56,482 nt of DNA from Fretibacter sp964410285. GTDB lineage: Bacteria > Pseudomonadota > Alphaproteobacteria > Caulobacterales > Maricaulaceae. The translations under genes were made by a program, and so were the position numbers. Under the pieces are notes generated by a model. It made no database searches. It was not told the origin of the DNA and saw nothing but the letters and a program-made list of their open reading frames with translations. The DNA lies in contig CAYPFR010000013.1 in the NCBI GenBank assembly GCA_964410285.1, forward strand, positions 1 through 56,482, given 5' to 3'. Below are positions 25,839 to 33,950 of the stretch, piece by piece. The first letter of the stretch is position 1. Every line of letters begins with the position of its first letter.

Positions 25839-26681
25839 ATGCCGCCCAAACTTACTGTTCAGCGCTACAGCGAAACTGATCACGCCAAGACCTATAAACC
25901 CGTTGCGCCCGCCGCCAATAGAGACACGCCAGAGATTGAAGGCGACTATCAGCGCGTGATGGAAGAAGGCTATGTCATTATTGAAAATATACTGAGCCCG
26001 GAGCGCTGCGCCGAGATCAAGGCCGGCGCTCTGCCGCATTTGGATCATCAAGGCCGTAATAGCTTTGAAGGCCATAAAACCCAGCGCGTCTACGATGTTT
26101 TGTCCAAAACCCGCCTGACAGATGAACTTGCCGTTCACCCCCGAATTTTGGGGATTATGGACAAGATATTCTGTCCAAATTACCTGCTGAGCCAAAGCCA
26201 AATTATCAACATCTTGCCCGGCGAAACCGCGCAAGCCCTCCATTACGACGACGGCTTTTACCGTATTCCCCGCCCTCGCCCGCCCTTAGGCGCAGCCACA
26301 ATATGGGCGATAGACGATTTCACAAAGGAAAATGGCGCTACGCAGATCATACCCAAGAGCCATCTGTGGGACGGCAGCCGCGGGCCAAAGCGCGAGGACA
26401 CAATCGCAGCCGTAATGCCCGCTGGCTCCGTTCTATTTTTCATCGGGACAAGCTGGCACGGGGGCGGTGATAACCGCTCATCTGCACCGCGAATGGCGGT
26501 CACGCATCAATATTGCGATTCTTATATGCGCCAGCAAGAAAACTATTCTCTTGCGCTCTCAAAAGACACGGTCCGCGCACTCTCTCCCGAATTACGCTCT
26601 CTTGTCGGCTACTCTATTCACCCGCCCTTCATGGGCATGGTCAATGGCAAGCATCCCTTGCGCCTCTTGGAAGAGCAATAG
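25839..26681 (+). CDS. Phytanoyl-CoA dioxygenase (PhyH) family protein
   Basis: A 280-residue Fe(II)/2-oxoglutarate oxygenase homologue. The iron motif HxD is seen in ALHYDDGFYRIP, and the distal His and 2-oxoglutarate Arg fit SWHGGGDNRS and the following residues (SAPRMAVTHQYC). The family hydroxylates small molecules or lipids; bacterial members are varied, and no neighbour hints at the substrate. Length is normal. It stands alone, rightward, ending before the rplS terminator. Confidence 0.9.
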   Translation: MPPKLTVQRYSETDHAKTYKPVAPAANRDTPEIEGDYQRVMEEGYVIIENILSPERCAEIKAGALPHLDHQGRNSFEGHKTQRVYDVLSKTRLTDELAVHPRILGIMDKIFCPNYLLSQSQIINILPGETAQALHYDDGFYRIPRPRPPLGAATIWAIDDFTKENGATQIIPKSHLWDGSRGPKREDTIAAVMPAGSVLFFIGTSWHGGGDNRSSAPRMAVTHQYCDSYMRQQENYSLALSKDTVRALSPELRSLVGYSIHPPFMGMVNGKHPLRLLEEQ

Positions 26682-26704
26682 CACGTTCAAAAAAGTTATA
26701 GCCA

Positions 26705-26732
26705 ATAAAAAACCCGGCGCATGGCCGGGTTT
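26705..26732 (-). terminator. Intrinsic terminator of trmD-rplS
   Basis: AAACCCGGC (26710-26718) pairs with GCCGGGTTT (26724-26732) around a five-base loop. On the minus strand the stem is followed by a run of six T, 22 bases past the rplS stop. Confidence 0.85.
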
Positions 26733-26753
26733 GAAACGTGATAAAACCAGAAC

Positions 26754-27146
26754 CTATTTCTTTGTGCGGGCCTCAATGCCCCGCCCTGTGACGCGCTCTG
26801 AGATGCGGGCAGATTTACCGCGGCGATCACGAAGGTAATAAAGCTTCGCGCGGCGTACCTTACCCTTACGCTTGATTTGGATTTCCTCGACAAGGGGAGA
26901 GAACACCTGAAAGACGCGCTCGACGCCTTCGCCGTAGCTGATTTTGCGAACAGTAAAGTTCTCATTGATACCTGAGCCGGAGCGCCCGATGCAAACACCT
27001 TCAAAGGCCTGCAAACGTGTGCGCGTGCCTTCTGTGATGCGGACCTGTACGACAAGCGTATCGCCAGCCGAGAAATCGGGAATGACTTTGCCGCCTTCAA
27101 GCAATCGGGCTTCTTCTTTTTTATTCAGCTTTTCAATCACATTCAT
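26754..27146 (-). CDS. rplS: 50S ribosomal protein L19
   Basis: L19 lies at the 30S-50S interface. The 130-residue reading starts at MNVIEKLNKKE (27146), the normal start, although the frame is open further upstream inside trmD. Typical motifs are FSAGDTLVVQVRITEG, RTRLQAFEGVCI, NENFTVRKISYGEGVERVF and KLYYLRDRRGK. The ATG overlaps the end of trmD by 14 bases, so the two are translationally coupled. ffh and rpsP, the other usual partners, sit 6 kb away. Confidence 0.97.
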   Translation of the reverse strand: MNVIEKLNKKEEARLLEGGKVIPDFSAGDTLVVQVRITEGTRTRLQAFEGVCIGRSGSGINENFTVRKISYGEGVERVFQVFSPLVEEIQIKRKGKVRRAKLYYLRDRRGKSARISERVTGRGIEARTKK

Positions 27147-27873
27147 GATCGTCTCCTTTATGACCGTCTCCGGCGTGCCAAGCGTCCCATAAATCAGGCC
27201 GCCGGGCTTTGGTAATCTCTTTTTGTTTTTCCGATCGCCACGCGGCAATCGCCTTGTGGTTTCCGGATAAAAGAACATCGGGTATGTCCCGATCTTCCCA
27301 TTTTCTTGGACGGGTGTAGAGTGGATACTCTAATAAACCGTCTTCAAAGCTCTCGTCCTGCGTACTCATCGCTGCCCCTAACACTCCAGGCAGAAGGCGT
27401 ACACAGGCCTCTATCATCACTTGCGCCGCGACTTCCCCGCCCGCCAGTACAAAGTCGCCAATGGAAATCTCTTCCATTTGGCGGGCTTCGATGACCCGTT
27501 GGTCGAGGCCCTCAAAACGTCCGCAAAACGCAACAAGACCCGGCCCGTTGGCAAGCTCCCTGACCCGTTTTTGGGTGAGAGGCGCCCCCCGGGGGGTCAA
27601 GTAGATCAGCGGCCGGCCGTTAAGGGCGACGCTGTCGATGGCTGCGGCCGAGACATCTGGCCTAAAGACCATGCCCGGACCCCCGCCCGCAGGCGTGTCA
27701 TCGACGTTGCGGTGCTTATTAGCAGCAAAATCACGTATGTCCACTGTTTCAAGCGCCCAAAGTCGATTCTTTTCAGCCGTGCCAATGACAGATGTCCCCA
27801 ATATGCCCGGAAACGCCTCCGGAAAGAGGGTCAGCACGCTAGCTGTCCAAGGAAATGACGCTGTTTCACTCAT
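27133..27873 (-). CDS. trmD: tRNA (guanine37-N1)-methyltransferase
   Basis: TrmD methylates G37 of tRNAs that read CNN codons, which prevents frameshifting. The 246-residue protein shows the trefoil-knot SAM site: IYLTPRGAPLTQ, FCGRFEGLDQRV, EISIGDFVLAGGE, and the catalytic RRPDLW near the C-terminus. Residues VLTLFPEAF at the start are typical. It leads the leftward trmD-rplS pair; rimM, its usual upstream partner, is not present in the window. Confidence 0.97.
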   Translation of the reverse strand: MSETASFPWTASVLTLFPEAFPGILGTSVIGTAEKNRLWALETVDIRDFAANKHRNVDDTPAGGGPGMVFRPDVSAAAIDSVALNGRPLIYLTPRGAPLTQKRVRELANGPGLVAFCGRFEGLDQRVIEARQMEEISIGDFVLAGGEVAAQVMIEACVRLLPGVLGAAMSTQDESFEDGLLEYPLYTRPRKWEDRDIPDVLLSGNHKAIAAWRSEKQKEITKARRPDLWDAWHAGDGHKGDDHECD

Positions 27874-28068
27874 GAGCCGCCTCTAGCGGGTTTCACGCGA
27901 TATGTGAAGCGGCCATTGCTCAGGCGTTGTTTAGCCTGCCGCGGGCAACGCCGGACACCAAATTCACGCTGAGGGATATCAAATTGAGAAATTTTTGGAA
28001 CTATAATCAACGAGGGGCGTTGCGAATATTCTGGATCAAAGGATCATCTATCCAACGAGGGACATATT

Positions 28069-28965
28069 ATGACATATAGAAATAAGTTCATTTTAGGCGC
28101 AGCGGCCGGTCTTCTCATCGCCTGCGGAAATAGCGGCGTTGATATAGCGGCCGAGAAAGCCAAAGACGCGGCAGAAGACGCAGCGAACGCAGCGGCCGAG
28201 GCGGCAAAAGCGGTCGGAGACAAAGCCAAGATGGCAATGGACGGCGGCGAGCTGTGTACCACATTTGGGCCTCAAACACCTCGGGATATTTCCAGCTCTG
28301 CTGGCCTAAATATGGACGACTTCCCTTTAGCGCCTGACGCCTCACAGCTAAATTTGTGCAATATCCATACGCACACAAATGCCGAACATAAGGGCCCCGG
28401 ATTTAGCGTCTTTGTCAACGATAGCGACAATGGCGGCTATGCCTGTAACGATACGGATAGCCTGACGGCCGCCGAGCTTACCCCCATTGCAGATCAATCT
28501 TTTGGAGCCGTAAAGCCCGGCGACACTATCGAGGTGCATTGGGTGCACTCAAGTTGTGATATCACCCCCGGAGAGGGACTTGGCTCTTGCTTATCCGAGA
28601 GCTGCGAGAACCCATTGCTGCGCGTCGAGGCCCAGACCTTCCTCGTTGTGAATGATCAAAACGCACTGGATTTCATGGATTTCGCCTACGGGGGAAACAA
28701 GGTGAATGGCAAGCATCAAGCAAAGGCTATTCCGTCGTCAACCGGCACGCCCGTTGTTTTCCGCGGATCAACAACCGGACCATCCTTCACGCAATCCGTT
28801 TGCTCGCCGCTTAAGGTGACATGGAGCGTGCGCCCACAATGTGCAAAACTTGACATTAATTCTCTTAATGCTTGGGCGAAGTCCGGAAATGTCTTCAATG
28901 AAACGAAGTCGCACGGCGTTCGCCAACTCGTGACGGCCCCAGAGCTATTATCACCCATCCAATAG
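28069..28965 (+). CDS. Delta-class carbonic anhydrase, lipoprotein
   Basis: A 298-residue protein, likely periplasmic, interconverting CO2 and bicarbonate. The signal ends in the lipobox LIAC near residue 19, followed by an Ala-rich charged linker. The conserved delta-class blocks are FGPQTPRDI, NLCNIHTHTNAEHKG and EVHWVHSSCDI (His-rich metal site), GLGSCLSESC, LRVEAQTFLVVND, GSTTGPSF and VTWSVRPQC. I recognise these from bacterial proteins annotated as delta carbonic anhydrase, a class first described in diatoms. An AGGGA ribosome-binding site precedes the ATG. Enzyme activity is inferred from family. Confidence 0.87.
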   Translation: MTYRNKFILGAAAGLLIACGNSGVDIAAEKAKDAAEDAANAAAEAAKAVGDKAKMAMDGGELCTTFGPQTPRDISSSAGLNMDDFPLAPDASQLNLCNIHTHTNAEHKGPGFSVFVNDSDNGGYACNDTDSLTAAELTPIADQSFGAVKPGDTIEVHWVHSSCDITPGEGLGSCLSESCENPLLRVEAQTFLVVNDQNALDFMDFAYGGNKVNGKHQAKAIPSSTGTPVVFRGSTTGPSFTQSVCSPLKVTWSVRPQCAKLDINSLNAWAKSGNVFNETKSHGVRQLVTAPELLSPIQ

Positions 28966-28968
28966 ACG

Positions 28969-29763
28969 CTATAATAGCTCTACCGCCTGCCTGATTTTAT
29001 GTGTCGCCTCTTTGGCGTTTTGCGGCAGCTCTGAGGCCGCAATAGGCTCCCCGAAGGTCAGACGAAATGTCTGGCCTTTTTTATTGAGCAATTCATGAAA
29101 CAGGGTGATGTCGCGTATCTCTCCGTTCAGCCGCGAGACAAGATAGTAAAACAGGCTATTGCGCGCCTTTATTTGCAGCGGAATGACAGGCACATCATAT
29201 TTTTTCGCGAGCATAGCTGCGGAGCTTTGCCAAGGCTGATCATAAACACCCTTAAACCCCAGTCGGCCCAAACGACCGCTTGGGAAAATCACAACGCAGC
29301 GCCCCGCATCCAAAACCTTTTTCGTCTCCACCAAGGTCTGTTTGGTTTTGGCAAGGGTGCGTTTCTCCTCTCGCCATTCGACAGGAATTATAATGTCGCG
29401 CGCCTTGGGCATAACCCGCAGGGCATCTGCATTGGCGAGAAAAACATGATCAGGCCGCCGGTCGCAAATAGCCTGAAAGACGGCCATACCATCGGCGAGC
29501 CCTGTGGGATGATTACTGATGACGATCGCCTTTCCTATCTCTGGTAGATTATGCAGCCCCGAGACTGCCGTGCGCGGACGGATATGGCTGGTAATAAATG
29601 CAAAGGCTTCTCGCCCTGACTTTTGCGCAATCCCGTCTGCCAAAAACACAGCCGCGTCATACGCCAAAAAACGGTACAGTAGCGGCTTTATCGCCCGCCA
29701 AAGCTTTGGCCGGGCAATTAATTTGGGCGCGCGTTCGCGTATGAGCTGTTCAACAATATGCAC
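28969..29763 (-). CDS. PlsC-like acyltransferase
   Basis: A 264-residue membrane-associated acyltransferase related to 1-acylglycerol-3-phosphate acyltransferases. The catalytic block is ISNHPTGLADG, where five residues lie between His and Asp rather than the four of the standard HX4D motif. The substrate-binding FPSGRLGRL corresponds to the FPEG motif. It starts at GTG 29763, back to back with the arsenate-reductase gene. The acyl donor and acceptor cannot be told from sequence. Confidence 0.8.
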   Translation of the reverse strand: MHIVEQLIRERAPKLIARPKLWRAIKPLLYRFLAYDAAVFLADGIAQKSGREAFAFITSHIRPRTAVSGLHNLPEIGKAIVISNHPTGLADGMAVFQAICDRRPDHVFLANADALRVMPKARDIIIPVEWREEKRTLAKTKQTLVETKKVLDAGRCVVIFPSGRLGRLGFKGVYDQPWQSSAAMLAKKYDVPVIPLQIKARNSLFYYLVSRLNGEIRDITLFHELLNKKGQTFRLTFGEPIAASELPQNAKEATHKIRQAVELL

Positions 29764-29808
29764 CCTGCCCTATTGACGAAAACTGCAAGGCTTGGCAAGC
29801 CGCAGCCT

Positions 29809-30312
29809 ATGACGAATTCAACGCCCCTTAACGTCCTCTTTCTTTGCACCGGTAATTCCGCACGCTCTATTCTATCGGAGGCCCTAACGAATGATTTAGG
29901 TCAAGAAAGCGCGAGCGGGCGGCGCTTTATTGGATGGTCAGCCGGCAGCCACCCCAGCGGGCAGCCCCACCCTGACGGACTGCTTGAACTTCAGGCACGC
30001 GGCCACCGTACAGGCATGTACCGTTCCAAGAGCTGGGACGAGTTTGCCGATATGGACACCCAAATGGATATCGTCGTCACGGTTTGCGACAATGCAGCCA
30101 ATGAGGTTTGCCCTGTCTTTCCGGGAAAACATATGACCGTTCATTGGCCCGCGCCCGATCCCGCGCATGTGGAACCTCTGGCGGCGCGGCAAGCGGCGTT
30201 TTCGCATGTCTATGAATTGTGCCGCGCGCGCATCAAGGCCCTGTTGTCCCTCAGCGCGGAGCAGCTCCGTGATCAAGGGGCCGTGCAAGCGATTGCTGAT
30301 ATTCAAGCCTAG
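29809..30312 (+). CDS. arsC: Arsenate reductase ArsC, low-molecular-weight phosphatase type
   Basis: A 167-residue enzyme of the thioredoxin- or mycothiol-coupled ArsC group. The catalytic loop is FLCTGNSARS (CX5R), and the acid/base segment includes VCDNAANEVCPVFPG, where further cysteines lie that can relay oxidation. The ATG at 29809 starts directly before the conserved beta strand (LNVLFLC); an upstream ATG at 29758 overlaps the divergent gene and is less likely. No arsR, arsB or acr3 is adjacent, so arsenate resistance is inferred only from the enzyme. Confidence 0.88.
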   Translation: MTNSTPLNVLFLCTGNSARSILSEALTNDLGQESASGRRFIGWSAGSHPSGQPHPDGLLELQARGHRTGMYRSKSWDEFADMDTQMDIVVTVCDNAANEVCPVFPGKHMTVHWPAPDPAHVEPLAARQAAFSHVYELCRARIKALLSLSAEQLRDQGAVQAIADIQA

Positions 30313-30352
30313 CTCTGCCTTTAAGTTTGCCTTTTTAAAAAATAGGACTTCC

Positions 30353-30383
30353 AAAAAAAAAAGCCGCTCCGAAGAGCGGCTTT
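30353..30383 (-). terminator. Intrinsic terminator with UUCG loop
   Basis: AAAGCCGCTC (30360-30369) pairs with GAGCGGCTTT (30374-30383). Read on the minus strand it has a TTCG tetraloop and a long T run, 19 bases past the stop of the leftward TM-helix gene. It may also weaken read-through from arsC. Confidence 0.88.
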
Positions 30384-30401
30384 CTCATGATTTGTGCGCG
30401 A

Positions 30402-31577
30402 TTACTTACGCTTTGACGGGAACATTTCCTGTAGCTTTTTACCTGCCCAGTCACGTCCGCCAACACCGAAGGCGATAGCCGCAGCGACTGCAGCAGAGCC
30501 TAGGATGTATTGGAAGGCCGTTTGAACGATCTCTTCACCGATACCCAGCTGGCTTAGCGCCATGAATGTCGACAGGACGATCACTGCATATTTCAGCAAG
30601 GTTGCAACTTTGCTATCCGTCGCGCCGCCAATGATGCGGGAGATGAAGTTGGCAAGGAAAACGCCTACAACGATCGTAATACCGGCTGTCAGGACACGTC
30701 CGCCAAGATCCTGAAGCGAACCGAAGGCATTTGTCAGCGAATTGATGTTCAGAATATCAACTGCGGCAGACAGACCGAGGATAAGGACGATCACAAAAGC
30801 AATCTTACCAGCAATCTTTGACGGTGAAACTGACAGGCCTTTGCCATCATCAAGCATCATGACTTCGTTGATCGAACGATCAAAACCGAATGTCGGCAAT
30901 GTTTGATTGATGAAGTTGCTGATGAAGCGGCCGATGAAGATCGACGCGGCAAGCACGATAGACGCACCGATTAGCTCAGGAATGTAATTCAGGAAGCTAG
31001 ACAGCATATTTCCGAGCGGCTCTGAAATCGCATTAATGTCTAAAATACCCAGCGCTGCAATCGCAACAGGTACGATGATCAGAACAAAGATGATAGAGCC
31101 CAGCGCCTTTGAAATACCGCCAGATGAGCCCGTTGCAGAGGACATGCCTGTGCGGGCTGCCAATGTGTCGACCTGCGCCGCGTCAAGCGTGGCTGTGGTC
31201 GCGTTTTTGGCAACCATGGCGACGACATAACCGATGAACATGGTAAATCCAGCACCGATCAGCTTAGGCACAACATTTGAAATTTCACGGAACAGATCTT
31301 CGATTGGACGAAGCTGATCGGTCATATTCAAACGGCCAAGGGCCAAATAAAGACCGTAGAGCATAACAAGCCAGAAAACGGCTTTACCGAATGACTTCCC
31401 GATGTTTCCGCCGGTTGTCTTGGCTTTGCTGCCAAGCGGGGTACGGTTGATCGCCCCGCCGATCACGGCGCGAAGAATGATGGCGATAAACCATGTGATA
31501 AGAAGAATGACAGCAGCTGAAATTGGCCCCTGCGCTGCGGCCGGTAGACCGCTTAATAAATTGTTTAATTGGTCCAT
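30402..31577 (-). CDS. Mechanosensitive-channel-like conserved TM helix protein
   Basis: A 391-residue inner-membrane protein with about ten hydrophobic segments arranged in repeats (for example LIGAGFTMFIGYVVA, LIGASIVLAASIFIG, VLTAGITIVVGVFLANF). These match the conserved TM-helix repeat family related to MscS pore helices. It ends AAIAFGVGGRDWAGKKLQEM, the MscS-like pore signature, but lacks the large cytoplasmic cage of true MscS. The start at 31577 has a strong GGGAGGG ribosome-binding site; an upstream ATG in frame is weaker. Proposed role in osmotic or small-ion flux is inference. Confidence 0.82.
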   Translation of the reverse strand: MDQLNNLLSGLPAAAQGPISAAVILLITWFIAIILRAVIGGAINRTPLGSKAKTTGGNIGKSFGKAVFWLVMLYGLYLALGRLNMTDQLRPIEDLFREISNVVPKLIGAGFTMFIGYVVAMVAKNATTATLDAAQVDTLAARTGMSSATGSSGGISKALGSIIFVLIIVPVAIAALGILDINAISEPLGNMLSSFLNYIPELIGASIVLAASIFIGRFISNFINQTLPTFGFDRSINEVMMLDDGKGLSVSPSKIAGKIAFVIVLILGLSAAVDILNINSLTNAFGSLQDLGGRVLTAGITIVVGVFLANFISRIIGGATDSKVATLLKYAVIVLSTFMALSQLGIGEEIVQTAFQYILGSAAVAAAIAFGVGGRDWAGKKLQEMFPSKRK

Positions 31578-31778
31578 GATGACCCTCCCAAAAAGTCGAT
31601 TCAAAATTGAATCATTACCTCTACGCCTCTCAGAGTAGCTTCCGTAACACTATCGTAATCAATATGAATAGAAACTAAACGCGCAAATCCCGCTGCTTTG
31701 AGGGAAAATTGCGTTTCGTCTTGACCAAAATACGTGCCGCGCTAGTTACTTTGCTATGCGTTATGGCGGCCCATTAAC

Positions 31779-32927
31779 ATGAATAAGACCCATGGTACAA
31801 GTGTAGAAGCACGGCTGGGCGGGCTGATCGCGAGCGGTGATCTTATAGAGGACCAAGCGCAGATCGCGGCCGCGCGGGCGCTGGATGCGCTTCGCGTGCG
31901 GCTGGCGCAAAATCCCGTCAAAAAGGCGGGGCTTTTTTCAAATCGTTATATAGCCCCCAAAGGCCTTTACCTATGGGGCGGGGTCGGGCGCGGCAAATCC
32001 ATGCTGATGGACTGGTTCTTCGAGTCTGCTCCTATCAACCGCAAACGCCGCGTGCATTTCCACGAATTTATGCTGGGCGTTCACGCCCGCATTACCGCAT
32101 GGCGCAAATTGGACAAGGCGGGACGCAGGGCCTCACCCGATTATGTACGCGGCGCGGGGGACGACCCCATCGCCCCAACCGCCAAAGCCATCGCCGGCGA
32201 AGCCGCGCTTTTGTGCTTCGATGAATTTCATGTCACCGATATTACCGACGCTATGATCCTCTCGCGCCTGTTTGAGGCACTTTGGGCGCGCGGCGTGGTG
32301 GTTGTCGCCACCAGTAACCGTCCGCCCGAAGACCTATATAAAAACGGGCTGAACCGCGCCCTCTTTGAGCCCTTCATAGAGATGATGCCAGAGCATCTAA
32401 TCATTCATGAATTTGCAGGGCAGACCGACCACCGCTTGCGCCAACTCACCGCTGCCCCCGTTTATTACAGCCCGCTTGGCCAACAGGCGGATGCCGGCAT
32501 TGAGGCTGCGTGGACCCGCTTAATCGGCGCCGCTGTCCCGCGCGAGACAATTTTAACCGTGCAAGGACGAGAGCTTGTCTTGCGCCGCACTGCCGCCGGC
32601 GTCGCGCGCGCGAGCTTTACGCGGCTCTGCGCGGATACGCTCGGCCCGGCGGATTACTTACGCCTTGCCTGCGCCTTTCAAACCGTGATCCTAGAGAATG
32701 TGCCGCAAATGGGGCCAGATAAACGGAATGAGGCCAAACGCTTTGTTACTCTCATTGATGCGCTTTACGAGACCCGCACTAAACTCATCATGTCCGCCGC
32801 CGTCGAGCCAAGCGCCCTTTATAAAAAGGGTGCAGGCGCATTTGAGTTCGAACGCACCGCCAGCCGCCTCATAGAAATGCGCAGCGAGGCATATTTGGCG
32901 GAGCGCCGGATTATGGGCGAGAGTTAG
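31779..32927 (+). CDS. zapE: Cell division protein ZapE (AFG1-family ATPase)
   Basis: A 382-residue P-loop ATPase. Walker A GGVGRGKS spans residues 67-74, Walker B is LLCFDEFHVTDI, sensor region VVVATSNRPPEDLY, and the end has the family's FERTASRLIEM. ZapE helps Z-ring constriction in Escherichia coli; the mitochondrial homologue Afg1 acts in protein quality control. A hairpin terminator follows. No regulator or partner gene is adjacent. Confidence 0.93.
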   Translation: MNKTHGTSVEARLGGLIASGDLIEDQAQIAAARALDALRVRLAQNPVKKAGLFSNRYIAPKGLYLWGGVGRGKSMLMDWFFESAPINRKRRVHFHEFMLGVHARITAWRKLDKAGRRASPDYVRGAGDDPIAPTAKAIAGEAALLCFDEFHVTDITDAMILSRLFEALWARGVVVVATSNRPPEDLYKNGLNRALFEPFIEMMPEHLIIHEFAGQTDHRLRQLTAAPVYYSPLGQQADAGIEAAWTRLIGAAVPRETILTVQGRELVLRRTAAGVARASFTRLCADTLGPADYLRLACAFQTVILENVPQMGPDKRNEAKRFVTLIDALYETRTKLIMSAAVEPSALYKKGAGAFEFERTASRLIEMRSEAYLAERRIMGES

Positions 32928-32983
32928 TGCCGGATAATTTTGCCTGAGACATTTACACACCCTTCGCATCACTTCACAAAAAA

Positions 32984-33003
32984 CACCCGGCTTGAACCGG
33001 GTG
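32984..33003. terminator. Hairpin terminator between zapE and the glycine-zipper gene
   Basis: CACCCGG pairs with CCGGGTG around a six-base loop, with A-run before and CTTTTCT after. It can serve both convergent genes. Confidence 0.65.
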
Positions 33004-33023
33004 CTTTTCTAGATTTACATTTT

Positions 33024-33512
33024 CTAAAATTTATAGTGTTTGTGACGTTTTTTAAGGCCCTTGCCTTTTCCGCGACCGGGGTGCTGCGCAAACACCGGAT
33101 GGGATTTTTTGCGGCCGTCAAAATGATAATAAGGGTCATTGCCAAGAATCGGAAATGACACAAAACCGTATTCGGCATCGCGGTAACGGCGATAGCTACG
33201 TCCATCATGCTTATAATATTCGCCGGATTGACCAGAGTAACGCCGGCGTAATTCCCGGTCGCGGTCATTTCCGGAAAGCTGGTCAGCTATAACATAACCG
33301 AGGCCCGCACCGACAATTCCGCCAATGATACGGCCCTCCTTTTTTGACCCCTTATTGTCAATCTCACCGCCGATTATTGCGCCTGCCGCGCCGCCGAGCA
33401 CCGCGCCGAGCACTTCATTAGTGCTTTGCGCATGGGCCGAGCTAGCTGACATGCTGAATGTCGCAGCGAGTAAAGCCGCGCCAATTGTTTTTGAGATGCT
33501 TAGTGTTTTCAT
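33024..33512 (-). CDS. Glycine-zipper surface protein
   Basis: A 162-residue secreted protein. After a signal peptide (cleavage near AHAQ) comes a glycine-zipper segment (VLGAVLGGAAGAIIGGEI then IIGGIVGAGLGYVIA), typical of 2TM glycine-zipper outer-membrane proteins. A basic tail rich in Arg, Tyr, Lys and His follows (YYKHDGRSYRRYRDAEYGF). The tail resembles RcnB-like periplasmic proteins. Role is probably envelope integrity; specifics are unknown. Confidence 0.75.
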   Translation of the reverse strand: MKTLSISKTIGAALLAATFSMSASSAHAQSTNEVLGAVLGGAAGAIIGGEIDNKGSKKEGRIIGGIVGAGLGYVIADQLSGNDRDRELRRRYSGQSGEYYKHDGRSYRRYRDAEYGFVSFPILGNDPYYHFDGRKKSHPVFAQHPGRGKGKGLKKRHKHYKF

Positions 33513-33950
33513 GATAACTCTCCTTGCATAATAACCAAATGCTTTCGTCCAATAATAAACTTATAAAAGGCGCCAATTGAATTGGTACTGAATATGGTTT
33601 TCATTTTACGTTCATTTACTTTGACGTCACAAATCACCCGCGGTGGGGTTTGTAATAGAAGAGTTTGAGCGTGAGAAAAGATCTGGCCTCAAAGCTCGCA
33701 AGGACATGTGATAGGGGTCCAATATCGTCCCCTGCCCCCAGTTGACACGCCCCTTCCCCTCGTTTACATCGCCTCCATTCAGCGCAAAGCCATATTTGCG
33801 CTCTGACCTGTGCGACACCCTAGGATTTGGGACGATGCAGGCGGGGTCCCGCGGTCGACGTCTACGTCCACCGTGGTTGTTTTGGCTATGGGTTGAAGAT
33901 GCGAGGTAAACGCCGAAGCCGTAGCGCTTCGGGATATGTAGGATTTGGAT
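33513..33950 (+). other. Non-coding leader region upstream of ffh
   Basis: About 440 bases without a supported gene. The right part holds a promoter (33742-33770) that would give ffh a roughly 170-base leader. That leader contains GGGAC / GTCCC pairing and a clear hairpin, CCGAAGC (33913-33919) with GCTTCGG (33926-33932), ending just before the AGGA ribosome-binding site at 33940. The left part must hold the leftward promoter of the glycine-zipper gene; none is clear. Confidence 0.5.
33742..33770 (+). promoter_or_regulatory. Predicted promoter of ffh-rpsP
   Basis: Consensus TTGACA (33742-33747), a 17-base spacer and TACATC (33765-33770). The -10 box is weak, as is common in alphaproteobacteria. 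Confidence 0.45.
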
